Assembly (NCBI RefSeq): GCF_900167445.1
Contig: NZ_FUZT01000004.1
Location: forward strand, 62,001 to 126,000
Length of the DNA: 64,000 nt
Direction: 5' to 3'
Origin: Maledivibacter halophilus
Lineage (GTDB): Bacteria > Bacillota > Clostridia > Peptostreptococcales > Caminicellaceae
Notes under the pieces: model-generated
Databases searched by the model: none
Seen by the model: the letters and a program-made list of their open reading frames with translations, nothing else
What the model was told of the DNA's origin: nothing
Made by a program: the position numbers and the translations under genes
Shown here: positions 51,334-60,078 of the stretch, in pieces
Position numbering within the stretch: position 1 is the stretch's first letter
How the letters are laid out: each line of letters begins with the position of its first letter

Positions 51334-52431
51334 ATGATAACTTTGGTTAGAATAATTAAAAAAGCAAATATAAGTAGGACTAGAGCTGCAACAACTAAAT
51401 TTATTGGAATTTTATTGGCATTACTTACTGCAACATTATTTATACTCTTTTTAGGGCACAATCCTATAAAAGTATATATTTCAATGCTAGATGGATCCTT
51501 TGGTTCATTATATAGATTTAAAGAAACTATAATTAATACTATCCCTTTAGTAATTACAGCCCTTGGTATTCTAATTGCATTCAAAATGAAATTTTGGAAT
51601 ATCGGGGGAGAAGGGCAAATATACATGGGGGCTTTTTTATCAAGTTTTGTTGCTTTAAAATTTCCAGAAATGTCAAAGCCAATATTACTATTATTAATGA
51701 TTATTGCAGGGATAATAGGTGGTGGAATTTGGGCCCTAATACCGGCTATATTTAAAGCAAAATACGGAACAAATGAAACATTATTTACATTGATGATGAA
51801 TTATATAGCTATAAAGTGGATAACTTATCTACAATTTGGGCCATGGAAAGATCCAAATGCATTGGGGTTTCCTAAAATACCCAATTTTTCAGATAATGCC
51901 ACATTACCAAAGCTTTTTGGCATTCATATGGGATGGTTGATTGCAATAATATTAGTATTTTTTACTTATCTATTTATGCATCATACTAAAAAAGGATATG
52001 AAATTTCAGTTATAGGAGAAAGTGAGAAGACTGGTAAATATGCTGGTATGAATGTAAAAAAAGTTATTGTAACAGCTATGTTAATAAGTGGAGGCTTTTG
52101 TGGCCTTGCTGGAATGATTCAAGCATCGGCTGTTAATAATACTTTATCTGTTGAGCTTTCGGCGGGAACTGGCTATACGGCAATTATTGTTGCTTGGTTA
52201 TCAAGTCTTAGTGCTCCTCTAATACTTCTAGTATCATTCTTGTTTGCAATTTTAGTTCAGGGAGGAGCTTATATACAAACTGCTTTTCAAATTCCTCAGT
52301 CGGCTGCTCAAATACTTCAGGGTATGATTCTGATGTTTGTATTGGGAAGTGAATTTTTTGTTAATTATAGATTAGTTATAGATAAAAAAATATCACTAAA
52401 TAATAAAGGACTAGAAAAGAGGTGTGAATAG
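51334..52431 (+). CDS. Nucleoside ABC transporter permease 1
   Basis: 365-residue permease with about 9-10 helices; the BPD_transp_2 segment MKFWNIGGEGQIYMGAFLSS is the family signature with the EGQ loop. The start is ambiguous: AAGGA lies immediately before ATG 51334, while TTG 51343 has better spacing. Upstream ATPase and downstream second permease complete the NupOPQ-type importer. Confidence 0.93.
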   Translation: MITLVRIIKKANISRTRAATTKFIGILLALLTATLFILFLGHNPIKVYISMLDGSFGSLYRFKETIINTIPLVITALGILIAFKMKFWNIGGEGQIYMGAFLSSFVALKFPEMSKPILLLLMIIAGIIGGGIWALIPAIFKAKYGTNETLFTLMMNYIAIKWITYLQFGPWKDPNALGFPKIPNFSDNATLPKLFGIHMGWLIAIILVFFTYLFMHHTKKGYEISVIGESEKTGKYAGMNVKKVIVTAMLISGGFCGLAGMIQASAVNNTLSVELSAGTGYTAIIVAWLSSLSAPLILLVSFLFAILVQGGAYIQTAFQIPQSAAQILQGMILMFVLGSEFFVNYRLVIDKKISLNNKGLEKRCE

Positions 52432-53364
52432 ATGGCGATTATAGCTTTTTTAAGTGCGGCAGTACAATCAGGTACACCTCTGCTATTTGCAACCTTAGGA
52501 GAAATTATGACAGAAAAATCCGGGAATTTGAACCTTGGTGTTGAAGGTATGATGCTAATGGGTGCAGTTGTAGGATTTCAAGTTGGTCTATTAACATCGA
52601 GTCCTATTTTAGCATTGTTTGGTGCGGCAGGAGCTGGTGCCCTTACAGCCCTTATCTTTGCTTTTCTAACGATAACATTAAAGACAAATCAAGTTGTAAC
52701 TGGATTATCCTTGACAATCTTAGGTACTGGTGTATCAAGCTTTGCTGGACAAGTGCTTATAGGGGAGGTTGTTCCACAAGCTATAAAGGAATTTTTTAAA
52801 CCGGTAGAAATTCCTGTAATAGGAAAAATCCCCTTTGTTGGAGAAATATTGTTTCAGCATAACTTATTTATTTATTTAGGTTATATTATGGCTATTATAT
52901 TAGGTATCTATTTATACTATACAAGAAAGGGATTAAATCTTAGAATGGTAGGAGAAAATCCTTCAGCAGCAGATGCAAGTGGTATAAATGTCGATTTATA
53001 TAAATATATTCATATTCTAATTGGAGGAGCATTGTGCGGACTTGGTGGAGCTTATCTTTCATTGGTTTATGTGCCTGCTTGGCAGGAAAATGTTACAGCA
53101 GGAAGAGGGTGGATTGCAGTGGCTTTGGTTATATTTGCCACATGGAGTCCATACAAAGCTTTAATTGGATCATATTTCTTTGGCGGTTTAGATATAATAG
53201 GCTTTAGGCTTCAAAAATATGATATAAAGATTTCCCAGTATATTGTTGATATGCTTCCATATGTGGTTACCATACTAGTACTGATAATAGTATCTACAAA
53301 GAAGGGTAAAGAACATATGCCTCCTGAAGGTCTTGGTAATCCTTATTTTAGAGAAGAACGATAG
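52432..53364 (+). CDS. Nucleoside ABC transporter permease 2
   Basis: 310-residue permease of the BPD_transp_2 family: LFATLGEIMTEKSGNLNLGV then EGMMLMGAVVGFQVG is the characteristic region. About 8-9 helices. AGAGGTGTG precedes the ATG, which directly follows the previous stop. It is the last gene of the guanine-riboswitch operon, ended by a strong terminator. Confidence 0.93.
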   Translation: MAIIAFLSAAVQSGTPLLFATLGEIMTEKSGNLNLGVEGMMLMGAVVGFQVGLLTSSPILALFGAAGAGALTALIFAFLTITLKTNQVVTGLSLTILGTGVSSFAGQVLIGEVVPQAIKEFFKPVEIPVIGKIPFVGEILFQHNLFIYLGYIMAIILGIYLYYTRKGLNLRMVGENPSAADASGINVDLYKYIHILIGGALCGLGGAYLSLVYVPAWQENVTAGRGWIAVALVIFATWSPYKALIGSYFFGGLDIIGFRLQKYDIKISQYIVDMLPYVVTILVLIIVSTKKGKEHMPPEGLGNPYFREER

Positions 53365-53421
53365 AAGAGGCGTTGTGAAATAATTTAATTAATTAGTTTG
53401 ATAGTATTTTTCATAAGAAAT

Positions 53422-53475
53422 ATGACCATAATAATTGGATTTATAGTTTTTCATTATTATGGTCATGCTTTTTTA
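53422..53475 (+). terminator. Terminator of purine salvage/uptake operon
   Basis: A perfect 14-bp stem (ATGACCATAATAAT with ATTATTATGGTCAT), a 17-base loop and GCTTTTTT. Confidence 0.88.
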
Positions 53476-53509
53476 AAGAGCTATTTTTTTATTTTCTGAT
53501 ATAATATTG

Positions 53510-53743
53510 CTATTCAACAAAATTATTGGGAACTTTAAACCATACATTACCATTGTTTGTTTGGTATACATCGTATGAATATTCGTCTCTTATCTCTCCG
53601 GCATTTCTTATGCTTTTCACAACTAAATTATTTTGTTTAATATATTGATTCTCCATTTCAATATAATCATTAAAGGTTTTAGCATTGGTAAAATATATTG
53701 CTTTTTCCTTTGAACTGCCATTTCCATCGTATTGAAGCTTCAC
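53510..53743 (-). CDS. Small hypothetical protein
   Basis: 77 residues from GTG 53743, with GAGGTGAT 7 bases upstream. It is polar and beta/alpha mixed (DGNGSSKEKAIYFTNAKTFN, YSYDVYQTNNGNVWFKVPNN). No signal peptide and no family recognised. It starts 21 bases after the DUF2892-like gene on the same strand, likely a two-gene unit. Confidence 0.6.
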   Translation of the reverse strand: MKLQYDGNGSSKEKAIYFTNAKTFNDYIEMENQYIKQNNLVVKSIRNAGEIRDEYSYDVYQTNNGNVWFKVPNNFVE

Positions 53744-53764
53744 AACTAATCACCTCACAGTATT

Positions 53765-53986
53765 CTATTTTTTAATAATATTATTCTTTATTTCCATTAT
53801 GCTATTCCTACGTGTAGAGACTCCAAAGGCATATAGTAAAGGGCAGAATTTTGTTATTCCTTCAGCAACCTTCATAGATCCTAAAAATATAAATGAATTG
53901 GAATGTTTTTTAATGCCGATTCCAAGCATTGATAAACCGGCTGTTATTCTCAAAAAGGCATCAGTATCTCCAACATTTTTTCTCAT
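53765..53986 (-). CDS. DUF2892-like small membrane protein
   Basis: 73 residues. MRKNVGDTDAFLRITAGLSM, a membrane-leaning stretch (LSMLGIGI, FIFLGSMKVAEGI) and TKFCPLLYAFGVST match the DUF2892/YgaP-tail family, whose CPLY motif is typical. TAGGAGATG is the RBS. It is the first gene of a short minus-strand pair. Function unknown. Confidence 0.8.
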   Translation of the reverse strand: MRKNVGDTDAFLRITAGLSMLGIGIKKHSNSFIFLGSMKVAEGITKFCPLLYAFGVSTRRNSIMEIKNNIIKK

Positions 53987-54140
53987 AATCCCATCTCCTA
54001 AATTTTTTGGCTATATATTTTTAGTATTTTTATTCTTTATAGTATTAATATCACCAGAATAAAGAAAGTTAGAATGGTAATAATTGCATATACAATTATT
54101 ATCCTTAATATAGTGGTTTATAATGGAATATATTTTGATA

Positions 54141-54215
54141 GTAAAACTCTAGAGATTTAAAAACCAATATAGCAGGTAGTTTTTACAAGAGGTAATTATG
54201 CAATTTTCTCAAACA
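54141..54215 (+). repeat. Small inverted-repeat element, copy B (partial)
   Basis: Aligns with the right half of 61777-61902: AGAGATTT, then GTAGTTTTTAC and GGTAATTATGCAATTTTCTC. The left half (about 54070-54140) is diverged, keeping only ATAATTGCATATAC. It occupies the 295-base gap before the MATE gene. Confidence 0.6.
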
Positions 54216-54281
54216 ATATTAAATATATAGAAATAATGTTATAATATAGTTAGTATAAAATTACTGGATAATGGAGGAAAA

Positions 54282-55640
54282 ATGAATCATTTACAAAAAA
54301 GAACATTCATTCTTGAAGGGAAAATGTCAAAAGTTATTTATACTCTGGCATTGCCTATAATGCTTAATAATTTATCACAAACACTATACAATTTAGCAGA
54401 TGCATTTTGGGTAAGTAAAATAGGTGAAATTGAATTTGCTGCAACAGCTTTTGTGTGGCCTGTGCTTTTCTTGATTATATCATTAGGAATGGGAATGAAT
54501 ATTGCAGGTACTGCCTTGATTTCCCAGCATATAGGAGCAAACGAGAGTAAGGAAGCCAATAAAGTTGCTGGTCAATTGTTTATTTTTTCTATAATTATAT
54601 CTTTGTTATTTGCTGTAATAGGATTTATTCTTACTCCTTATATTATAAAATTAATGGGTGCCCAGGGAAATTTATTTACTTTTAGTAGAGAGTATCTAGG
54701 CATAATGTTTTTTGATATTCCAATTCTTTTTATAGTATTTGTATTTACTGCTATAAGACAAGGTCAAGGAGATACAACAACACCGATGGTTATTAATGTA
54801 TCAAGTGTTATATTGAACGTTATTTTAGATCCAATCTTTATATTTACACTAAACCTTGGAATTAAAGGAGCAGCTATAGCTACAATTCTATCGAAAGCAG
54901 TTTTTGCCGCTTATATTATATACCTTCTTTTTTTTAGAAAAAATGGCATACATATTACTCTTAAGGATATTAAATTAAAGAAAGAAATAATATCAAAAAT
55001 TATTAGAGTAGGGTTGCCGGCATCATTGGGGCAAGCAGGATCGGCCTTTGGCTTTATAGTATTAAATGGCTTTGTTGTATCCTTTGGAGATTATACATTA
55101 GCAGCCTTTGGAATTGGTAATAGGATTAATTCTCTTGTTCTTATGCCTGCAATGGGTGTAGGAAGTGCATTGGCCACAATTATAGGACAAAATATGGGGG
55201 CAGATAATATTGATAGGACCCGTGAAGCCTTTAAACAAAGCTTATTAATGGTTATAGGATTTCTATTTATCGGTTCAATAGTATTAATTCCTTTTTCAGA
55301 AAATGTCATTAAAATATTTGCAGAAAATTTAGTAGTAATATCAGAAGGAACCTACTATTTAAAATTAATTGCTGCTTCCATGCCCCTTATGGGAGTATTC
55401 AATTGTTTAATGGGGGTTTTCCAAGGGTCAGGGCATACAATTTACACAATGTATATGAATTTAGGGAGATTATGGGGATTGAGGATACCAATGATATTAC
55501 TGTTTAAAAATTTTACGGATTTAGGTAGTAAATCTGTATGGTTTGCAATGGTTATTAGTAATTTTATTATATGTTGCTTTGGAATGATTATATATATGAG
55601 GGGAAAATGGCAGAAAAAAGTTAATAATGAATATGCATAA
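54282..55640 (+). CDS. MATE-family efflux transporter
   Basis: 452 residues with 12 predicted helices in two six-helix halves. LALPIMLNNLSQTLYNLADAF is the N-terminal MATE signature and PASLGQAGSAFGFIVLNGFV the start of the second half. It probably exports cationic compounds using Na+ or H+. GGAGGAAAA precedes the ATG. It is monocistronic with a strong terminator and no adjacent regulator. Confidence 0.94.
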   Translation: MNHLQKRTFILEGKMSKVIYTLALPIMLNNLSQTLYNLADAFWVSKIGEIEFAATAFVWPVLFLIISLGMGMNIAGTALISQHIGANESKEANKVAGQLFIFSIIISLLFAVIGFILTPYIIKLMGAQGNLFTFSREYLGIMFFDIPILFIVFVFTAIRQGQGDTTTPMVINVSSVILNVILDPIFIFTLNLGIKGAAIATILSKAVFAAYIIYLLFFRKNGIHITLKDIKLKKEIISKIIRVGLPASLGQAGSAFGFIVLNGFVVSFGDYTLAAFGIGNRINSLVLMPAMGVGSALATIIGQNMGADNIDRTREAFKQSLLMVIGFLFIGSIVLIPFSENVIKIFAENLVVISEGTYYLKLIAASMPLMGVFNCLMGVFQGSGHTIYTMYMNLGRLWGLRIPMILLFKNFTDLGSKSVWFAMVISNFIICCFGMIIYMRGKWQKKVNNEYA

Positions 55641-55671
55641 AAAATCTATACTTTTGTGTATAGATTTTTTT
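55639..55671. terminator. Terminator after MATE gene
   Basis: ATCTATAC and GTATAGAT with a 6-base loop, flanked by A-run and T-run. Confidence 0.88.
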
Positions 55672-55689
55672 ATTTTCTAAAAATAGTTA

Positions 55690-55742
55690 TTGGCATTTGA
55701 CAATAACAAAAAAAGGAGTATAATATAATTAGCATATGCCAA
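55690..55742 (+). promoter_or_regulatory. Promoter with flanking TTGGCAT/ATGCCAA half-sites
   Basis: TTGACA (55697-55702), 16 bases, TATAAT (55719-55724). The half-site TTGGCAT (55690-55696) and its inverse ATGCCAA (55736-55742) bracket it; the latter is part of GCATATGC. It drives the iron-sulfur ATPase cluster and is a candidate operator for the cluster's own regulators. Confidence 0.7.
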
Positions 55743-55761
55743 AATAGGAGGTTAAAAACAT

Positions 55762-56547
55762 ATGATTGAAAAGGAAAAAACAAATGAAAAAACTAATATT
55801 AAGAAAGTTATTGCAATAATGAGTGGTAAAGGTGGGGTAGGAAAATCCTCTGTAACTTCTTTAGTTGCAACAACTTTAAATGAAAAGGGATATAAAGTAG
55901 GTATAATGGATGCAGATATTACTGGTCCAAGTATTCCAAAGGTCTTTGGGATCAATAATAAGAGAGCTAAAGGAAATGATGCTGGAATAAATCCGGTAAT
56001 CACCCATACTGGAATAAAAGTTATATCATTAAATCTTTTAATTGATAAGGAAGATTCTCCAGTAGTTTGGAGGGGGCCATTAATTGCAAATACAGTAAAA
56101 CAATTTTATACTGAGGTGAATTGGGGAGATTTAGATTATTTACTTATTGACCTTCCACCGGGTACAGGTGATGTTTCATTAACTATTATGCAATCATTGC
56201 CTTTAGATGGGATAATAGTAGTGTCTTCACCCCAGGATTTGGTTAAACTTATTGTTAAAAAGTCACTAAATATGGCAAAGATGATGAATACACCAGTACT
56301 TGGTATAATTGAAAATATGAGCTATTTTAAGTGTCCTGAATGCGGTAAGAAAATAAATATTTTTGGTGAAAGTAAAGTAGAAGAAATAGCTGAGGAAATG
56401 GGTGTAGATTATATAGCAAGTATTCCTATTGATCCAGAATTTGTTGAATTAAGTGATGAAGGGAAAATTGAGTTGTATGGGAAAATTAAATATGGCTTAA
56501 TGGAAGATTTTGGAGATAAAATATTGTCAAAAGTAGAGGAGGTTTAG
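55762..56547 (+). CDS. Mrp/NBP35-type ATPase (Fe-S cluster carrier)
   Basis: 261-residue ParA-like ATPase that holds and transfers Fe-S clusters. IMSGKGGVGKSSVTSLVA is the deviant Walker A, VVWRGPLIANTVKQFYTEVN and LLIDLPPGTGDVSLTIMQ are Mrp hallmarks, and KCPECGKKI provides the CxxC for bridging-cluster binding. AGGAGG precedes the ATG. First gene of a seven-gene Fe-S/metal cluster, 2 bases before the NifX-like gene. Confidence 0.94.
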   Translation: MIEKEKTNEKTNIKKVIAIMSGKGGVGKSSVTSLVATTLNEKGYKVGIMDADITGPSIPKVFGINNKRAKGNDAGINPVITHTGIKVISLNLLIDKEDSPVVWRGPLIANTVKQFYTEVNWGDLDYLLIDLPPGTGDVSLTIMQSLPLDGIIVVSSPQDLVKLIVKKSLNMAKMMNTPVLGIIENMSYFKCPECGKKINIFGESKVEEIAEEMGVDYIASIPIDPEFVELSDEGKIELYGKIKYGLMEDFGDKILSKVEEV

Positions 56548-56549
56548 CA

Positions 56550-56915
56550 ATGAAAGTATGTATTACGAGTAAAGGAAAAGAAAAGAATTCACCTACGGAT
56601 TTAAGATTTGGGAGATGTAAATATTTTGCAATCTATGATGACGAAACGGAAGAAATAGAATATATTGACAATTCATCAATAAGTGCAAATCAAGGTGCTG
56701 GAATTACAGCAGCACAAAAAATAATCGATATAGGAGCTGGAGCTGTTGTTACAGGAAAAATGGGTCCAAATGCCATGAAAATAATTGAGGCATCAAATAT
56801 TGATGTATATAGATTTGAGGAAGGCACAGTAGAGGAAGCTGTAAAATCCTTTAAAGAAAACAAATTATCTAAAATAAATACTCCTGTTTCTGCACATTCA
56901 GGTCTTAAAAATTGA
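56550..56915 (+). CDS. NifX/NifB-C-like dinitrogenase cofactor-type protein
   Basis: 121 residues of the NifX-like family (binds FeMo-co-type or other iron-sulfur clusters). DLRFGRCKYFAIYDDETEEI, then NQGAGITAAQKIIDIGAGAV and VTGKMGPNAMKIIEASNI are typical. No nitrogenase genes are nearby, so a general cluster-carrier role is more likely. AGAGGAGGTT precedes the ATG. Confidence 0.92.
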   Translation: MKVCITSKGKEKNSPTDLRFGRCKYFAIYDDETEEIEYIDNSSISANQGAGITAAQKIIDIGAGAVVTGKMGPNAMKIIEASNIDVYRFEEGTVEEAVKSFKENKLSKINTPVSAHSGLKN

Positions 56916-56948
56916 AAAAACACTAGAAATAAGGGTGGAGATAATTAG

Positions 56949-57779
56949 ATGAAAATATCAATTTTGAGTGGCAAAGGAGGAACTGGTAAAACAACAGTAG
57001 CAACAAATCTTGCACAAATACTTGATTATATGTATGTTGACTGTGACGTGGAAGAACCAAATGGTTTTATATTTTTAAAACCAGAAATTACAAATTCAAA
57101 GGATGTTGAGGTTCTAGTTCCAAAGATTATATCTGATAGATGCACATTGTGTGGTAGATGTGTAAAGGCTTGTGAGTTCAATGCTTTAGCCAATACTGGA
57201 AGAGAGATAATGGTGTTTGAAAAGCTGTGTCATAGTTGCGGTGCATGTACATTAGTATGTCCGGAAAATGCTATTAAAGAAATAAATAGATCAATTGGGA
57301 AAATAGATTTTGGCAAGACCGATAAAATAGAATGTAATAGAGGAATGCTAAATATTGGAGAACCTATGGCAGTATCAATAATAGATCAATTGAAAAAGAC
57401 GATCTATAATAAAAATGCTATTATAGATTGTTCACCTGGGAGCTCCTGTAATGTAGTTAAAGCTATTAAAGATACAGATTATGCAATCTTAGTTACAGAG
57501 CCAACTCCCTTCGGCTTACATGATCTAAAGATAGCTGTTGAGCTGGTAAAGAAGATGAAAATCCCCTTTGGAGTTATTGTTAACAGAGCTGATGAAGATT
57601 CACATATCATAACAAGCTTTTGCAGAGAATATAATATAACAGTATTAGGGCAGATTCCCTTTGATAGAAGAATAGCTAAATTGTATTCAAAGGGAAAGCT
57701 TCTTATAGAGGATGAAGAATATAGAGAAATGTTTTATGGAATTGTAAAGAGGCTTAAGGATGTGATGAAATGCAGTTAG
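56949..57779 (+). CDS. MinD-like ATPase with inserted 2[4Fe-4S] ferredoxin domain (first)
   Basis: 276 residues. ILSGKGGTGKTTVATNLAQ is the deviant Walker A. At residues 60-110 a ferredoxin insert carries CTLCGRCVKACEF and CHSCGACTLVCPENA. DCSPGSSCNVVKAIKDTDYA is the switch region. It is paired with a paralog downstream that overlaps it by 10 bases; such pairs occur with NifX-like proteins and Mrp. Probable role: ATP-driven Fe-S cluster handling or electron transfer. Confidence 0.92.
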   Translation: MKISILSGKGGTGKTTVATNLAQILDYMYVDCDVEEPNGFIFLKPEITNSKDVEVLVPKIISDRCTLCGRCVKACEFNALANTGREIMVFEKLCHSCGACTLVCPENAIKEINRSIGKIDFGKTDKIECNRGMLNIGEPMAVSIIDQLKKTIYNKNAIIDCSPGSSCNVVKAIKDTDYAILVTEPTPFGLHDLKIAVELVKKMKIPFGVIVNRADEDSHIITSFCREYNITVLGQIPFDRRIAKLYSKGKLLIEDEEYREMFYGIVKRLKDVMKCS

Positions 57780-58621
57780 TAATAATAAGTGGTAAAGGGG
57801 GAACTGGAAAAACAACTATAGCGTCATCATTAGCCAGTCTTGGCAAAACCAGATTAAAAATTGATTGTGATGTTGATGCTTCAAATCTTCATTTGATTTT
57901 AGGTGGAAAAGATATAGAGGAAGATGATTTCATAGGAGCTAAAATAGCAAAAATAGATCCCCGTAAATGTGTTAAATGTTCCAACTGTGTAGAAGTTTGT
58001 AGATTTGGAGCCATAAAGGATTTTGTTGTAGATGAATTAGCTTGTGAAGGTTGTGGGGCTTGCAGAATAGCATGCCTTTATGATGCCATTCATCTAGAGG
58101 ATGAAGTAATTGGAAAAACCATAATCACAGATGATAGTAGTGGTATATTATCAAGGGCAGAGATGGAAATTGGTGCAGAGGGATCAGGTAAGCTAGTTAC
58201 TGAAGTAAGGGAAAAAGCAATGAAATACAAAGAAAATGATGAGCTTATTATTTTAGATGGTTCCCCTGGCATAGGGTGTGCAGTTATGGCATCTGTAACT
58301 GGATGTGATCTTGCACTTATTGTGGTTGAACCTACTCAATCGGGTTTAGAGGATTTTAAAAGGGTGTTGTCCTTGTGTAAATCCTTTGATTTAAAATCTT
58401 TGGTTTGCATAAATAAATTCGATATCAATAATGAAATTACTGAAAAAATAGAGTCTTTTTGTAATTGGGAAAATATTCAGGTTGTTGGAAAAATCCCCTT
58501 TGATGATAATGTTAAAGTGGCATTAAATGAATTAAAACCTTTGGTTAACTATGATGGTCCTGCATCAGATGAAATAAAGAAAATGTGGGAAAAAATAATA
58601 AAAATTAAGGAGGGAGTTTAA
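57770..58621 (+). CDS. MinD-like ATPase with inserted ferredoxin domain (second)
   Basis: 283-residue paralog of the previous gene. Walker A IISGKGGTGKTTIASSLA; ferredoxin insert CVKCSNCVEVCRFGA and CEGCGACRIACLYDA; DGSPGIGCAVMASVTG switch. It begins inside the previous gene (ATG 57770). The two probably form a heterodimer. Tightly linked to the NifX-like gene that follows 1 base later. Confidence 0.92.
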   Translation: MQLVIISGKGGTGKTTIASSLASLGKTRLKIDCDVDASNLHLILGGKDIEEDDFIGAKIAKIDPRKCVKCSNCVEVCRFGAIKDFVVDELACEGCGACRIACLYDAIHLEDEVIGKTIITDDSSGILSRAEMEIGAEGSGKLVTEVREKAMKYKENDELIILDGSPGIGCAVMASVTGCDLALIVVEPTQSGLEDFKRVLSLCKSFDLKSLVCINKFDINNEITEKIESFCNWENIQVVGKIPFDDNVKVALNELKPLVNYDGPASDEIKKMWEKIIKIKEGV

Positions 58622-58622
58622 T

Positions 58623-58979
58623 ATGAGAATTGCAATAGCAAAGGATGGAAATGTTGTATCTGGACATTTTGGACATTGTGAAGGATTTGAGACATTGGAA
58701 TTAGAAGGAAAGAATGTTTTGAAGAGAGAATTTCTTCCAAATCCAGGTCATAGACCAGGATTTTTGCCTAAGTATCTTTCAGAAAAAAATATTAATGTTA
58801 TAATCGCAGGGGGTATGGGGGCCACAGCTCAAGAACTTTTTGGTAGAAACAATATTGAAGTAATAGTAGGAGCTGAAGGGGATTTGGATGATGTTATAAA
58901 TAATTATTTACAAGGTAATTTAAAATCAACAAATACAGTTTGTAGAGACCATATGAATGAAGGACATTGCAATGATTAA
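58623..58979 (+). CDS. NifX-like protein (second)
   Basis: 118 residues. MRIAIAKDGNVVSGHFGHCE is the NifX/NifB-C start with His/Cys ligands; PNPGHRPGFLPKYLSEKNIN, then VIIAGGMGATAQELFGRNNI, fits the family. A His/Cys-rich C-terminus (CRDHMNEGHCND) is unusual and may bind metal. AAGGAGGG precedes the ATG; a terminator overlaps the stop. Confidence 0.92.
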   Translation: MRIAIAKDGNVVSGHFGHCEGFETLELEGKNVLKREFLPNPGHRPGFLPKYLSEKNINVIIAGGMGATAQELFGRNNIEVIVGAEGDLDDVINNYLQGNLKSTNTVCRDHMNEGHCND

Positions 58980-59006
58980 AGCAGAATGAAATATTCTGCT
59001 TTAATC
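58978..59006 (+). terminator. Terminator of the Fe-S ATPase cluster
   Basis: A perfect 10-bp stem (AAAGCAGAAT with ATTCTGCTTT) with a 5-base loop; only a short T-run follows, so read-through to fur is possible. Confidence 0.75.
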
Positions 59007-59086
59007 TTAAATTTCAAAATTTTCTAATGTTAACTCTTTTAAGAAGAACCAGAAAGCTTAGAAATTTGAATTTAATACGAACAACT

Positions 59087-59112
59087 ATAAAAGCCTCATT
59101 AGAGGCTTTTAT
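59087..59112 (+). terminator. Hairpin directly before the Fur gene
   Basis: A perfect 11-bp stem (ATAAAAGCCTC with GAGGCTTTTAT) over ATTA, two bases before the AAAGGAGG ribosome-binding site. It is a short terminator or attenuator. Confidence 0.6.
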
Positions 59113-59128
59113 CCAAAGGAGGATTGTG

Positions 59129-59566
59129 TTGGATCCCAGAATTGAAAGAATTCAAAACATATTAAAAGAGTACAATTATAAAATTACAGAAGGCAGAAAA
59201 GAAATAATAGAAATTTTCGTGCATTATGATGATAGACACCTGAAAGTTAATACAATATATGATTTAATTAAAGATAAAATCAGCTTACCAACGGTATATA
59301 GAACTATTGAAATATTAAAACATACTGGCATAATAAATGAAATAGTTATCAATGAAGAAAGATATTATGAGTTAAAAATATATAGCAGAAAATGTTTTCA
59401 TATTCACTTTAAATGTGACAAATGCAATACTATATATGATTGTTACGATAGTTGGATGATGGTAAAACTTTTAGACGAAAAGGAAAAAATAGAGAAACAA
59501 TATAATACTATAATATATGATATAGTGGTTATATTAAATGGTGTATGTAATAAATGTAGGAGGTGA
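59129..59566 (+). CDS. Fur-family metal-responsive regulator
   Basis: 145 residues from TTG 59129, 6 bases after AAAGGAGG; the longer upstream frame is translated hairpin DNA. RIQNILKEYNYKITEGRKEI and SLPTVYRTIEILKHTGIINE are the Fur winged helix. CFHIHFKCDKCNTIYDC, then CNKC near the end, supplies the structural zinc Cys pairs and sensing His. Located between the Fe-S ATPase genes and a DUF134 regulator; Fe or Zn control of the cluster is inferred. Confidence 0.92.
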   Translation: MDPRIERIQNILKEYNYKITEGRKEIIEIFVHYDDRHLKVNTIYDLIKDKISLPTVYRTIEILKHTGIINEIVINEERYYELKIYSRKCFHIHFKCDKCNTIYDCYDSWMMVKLLDEKEKIEKQYNTIIYDIVVILNGVCNKCRR

Positions 59567-59570
59567 TTTT

Positions 59571-60026
59571 TTGCCAAGGCCTGTAAAACCCAGGAGAATT
59601 TCTTTTATGCCTCAAAATCGATATTTTATTCCTGCCTATAAACCAAAATGTGAATTAAAAGTGATATTATTAAAGCTAGAAGAACTGGAAGCCATGAGAT
59701 TAAAAGATATTGAGAATCTTAGTCAAGAAGAATGTGCTAAAAAAATGAATGTATCAAGACAAACCTTTCAGTTAATAATTGATAAAGCTAGAAAGAAGAT
59801 AGCAGAAGCCTTGACAAAAGGAATGGCTATAAGTATTGAAGGAGGAAATTATACCTTTAACATATGTAAATATAAGTGTGAAAAATGCGGACATGTATTT
59901 AGTGAGCCTTATGAAAAAGATATCCATAAATGTCCTCAGTGTGATTCTACAGAAGTTCTTTGTATAGATAAGAGTAATTTTTGTGAAAGAAGATGTAAAA
60001 GAAAAAAAGGTTGTATCCAGTTTTAA
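59571..60026 (+). CDS. DUF134 DNA-binding protein with C-terminal zinc ribbon
   Basis: 151 residues from TTG 59571, with AGGAGGTGAT just upstream. MPRPVKPRRISFMPQNRYFI and LEELEAMRLKDIENLSQEEC, then NVSRQTFQLIIDKARKKIAE, form the DUF134 sigma-like HTH. Residues 105-151 add CEKCGH...CPQC and a Cys-rich tail (CERRCKRKKGC). DUF134 proteins regularly accompany NifX/MinD-ferredoxin clusters, so it is a likely local regulator. It starts 4 bases after the fur stop. Confidence 0.92.
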   Translation: MPRPVKPRRISFMPQNRYFIPAYKPKCELKVILLKLEELEAMRLKDIENLSQEECAKKMNVSRQTFQLIIDKARKKIAEALTKGMAISIEGGNYTFNICKYKCEKCGHVFSEPYEKDIHKCPQCDSTEVLCIDKSNFCERRCKRKKGCIQF

Positions 60027-60078
60027 TTAAATACATCCTTAAATCTTTTATGAATAATATTCTTTATGATAGAGCTGT

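Noticed and set aside
55762..58979. Nitrogen-fixation operon
   Set aside because: NifX-like proteins are present but no nifH, nifD or nifK is in the window, and these clusters occur in non-fixing Clostridia.
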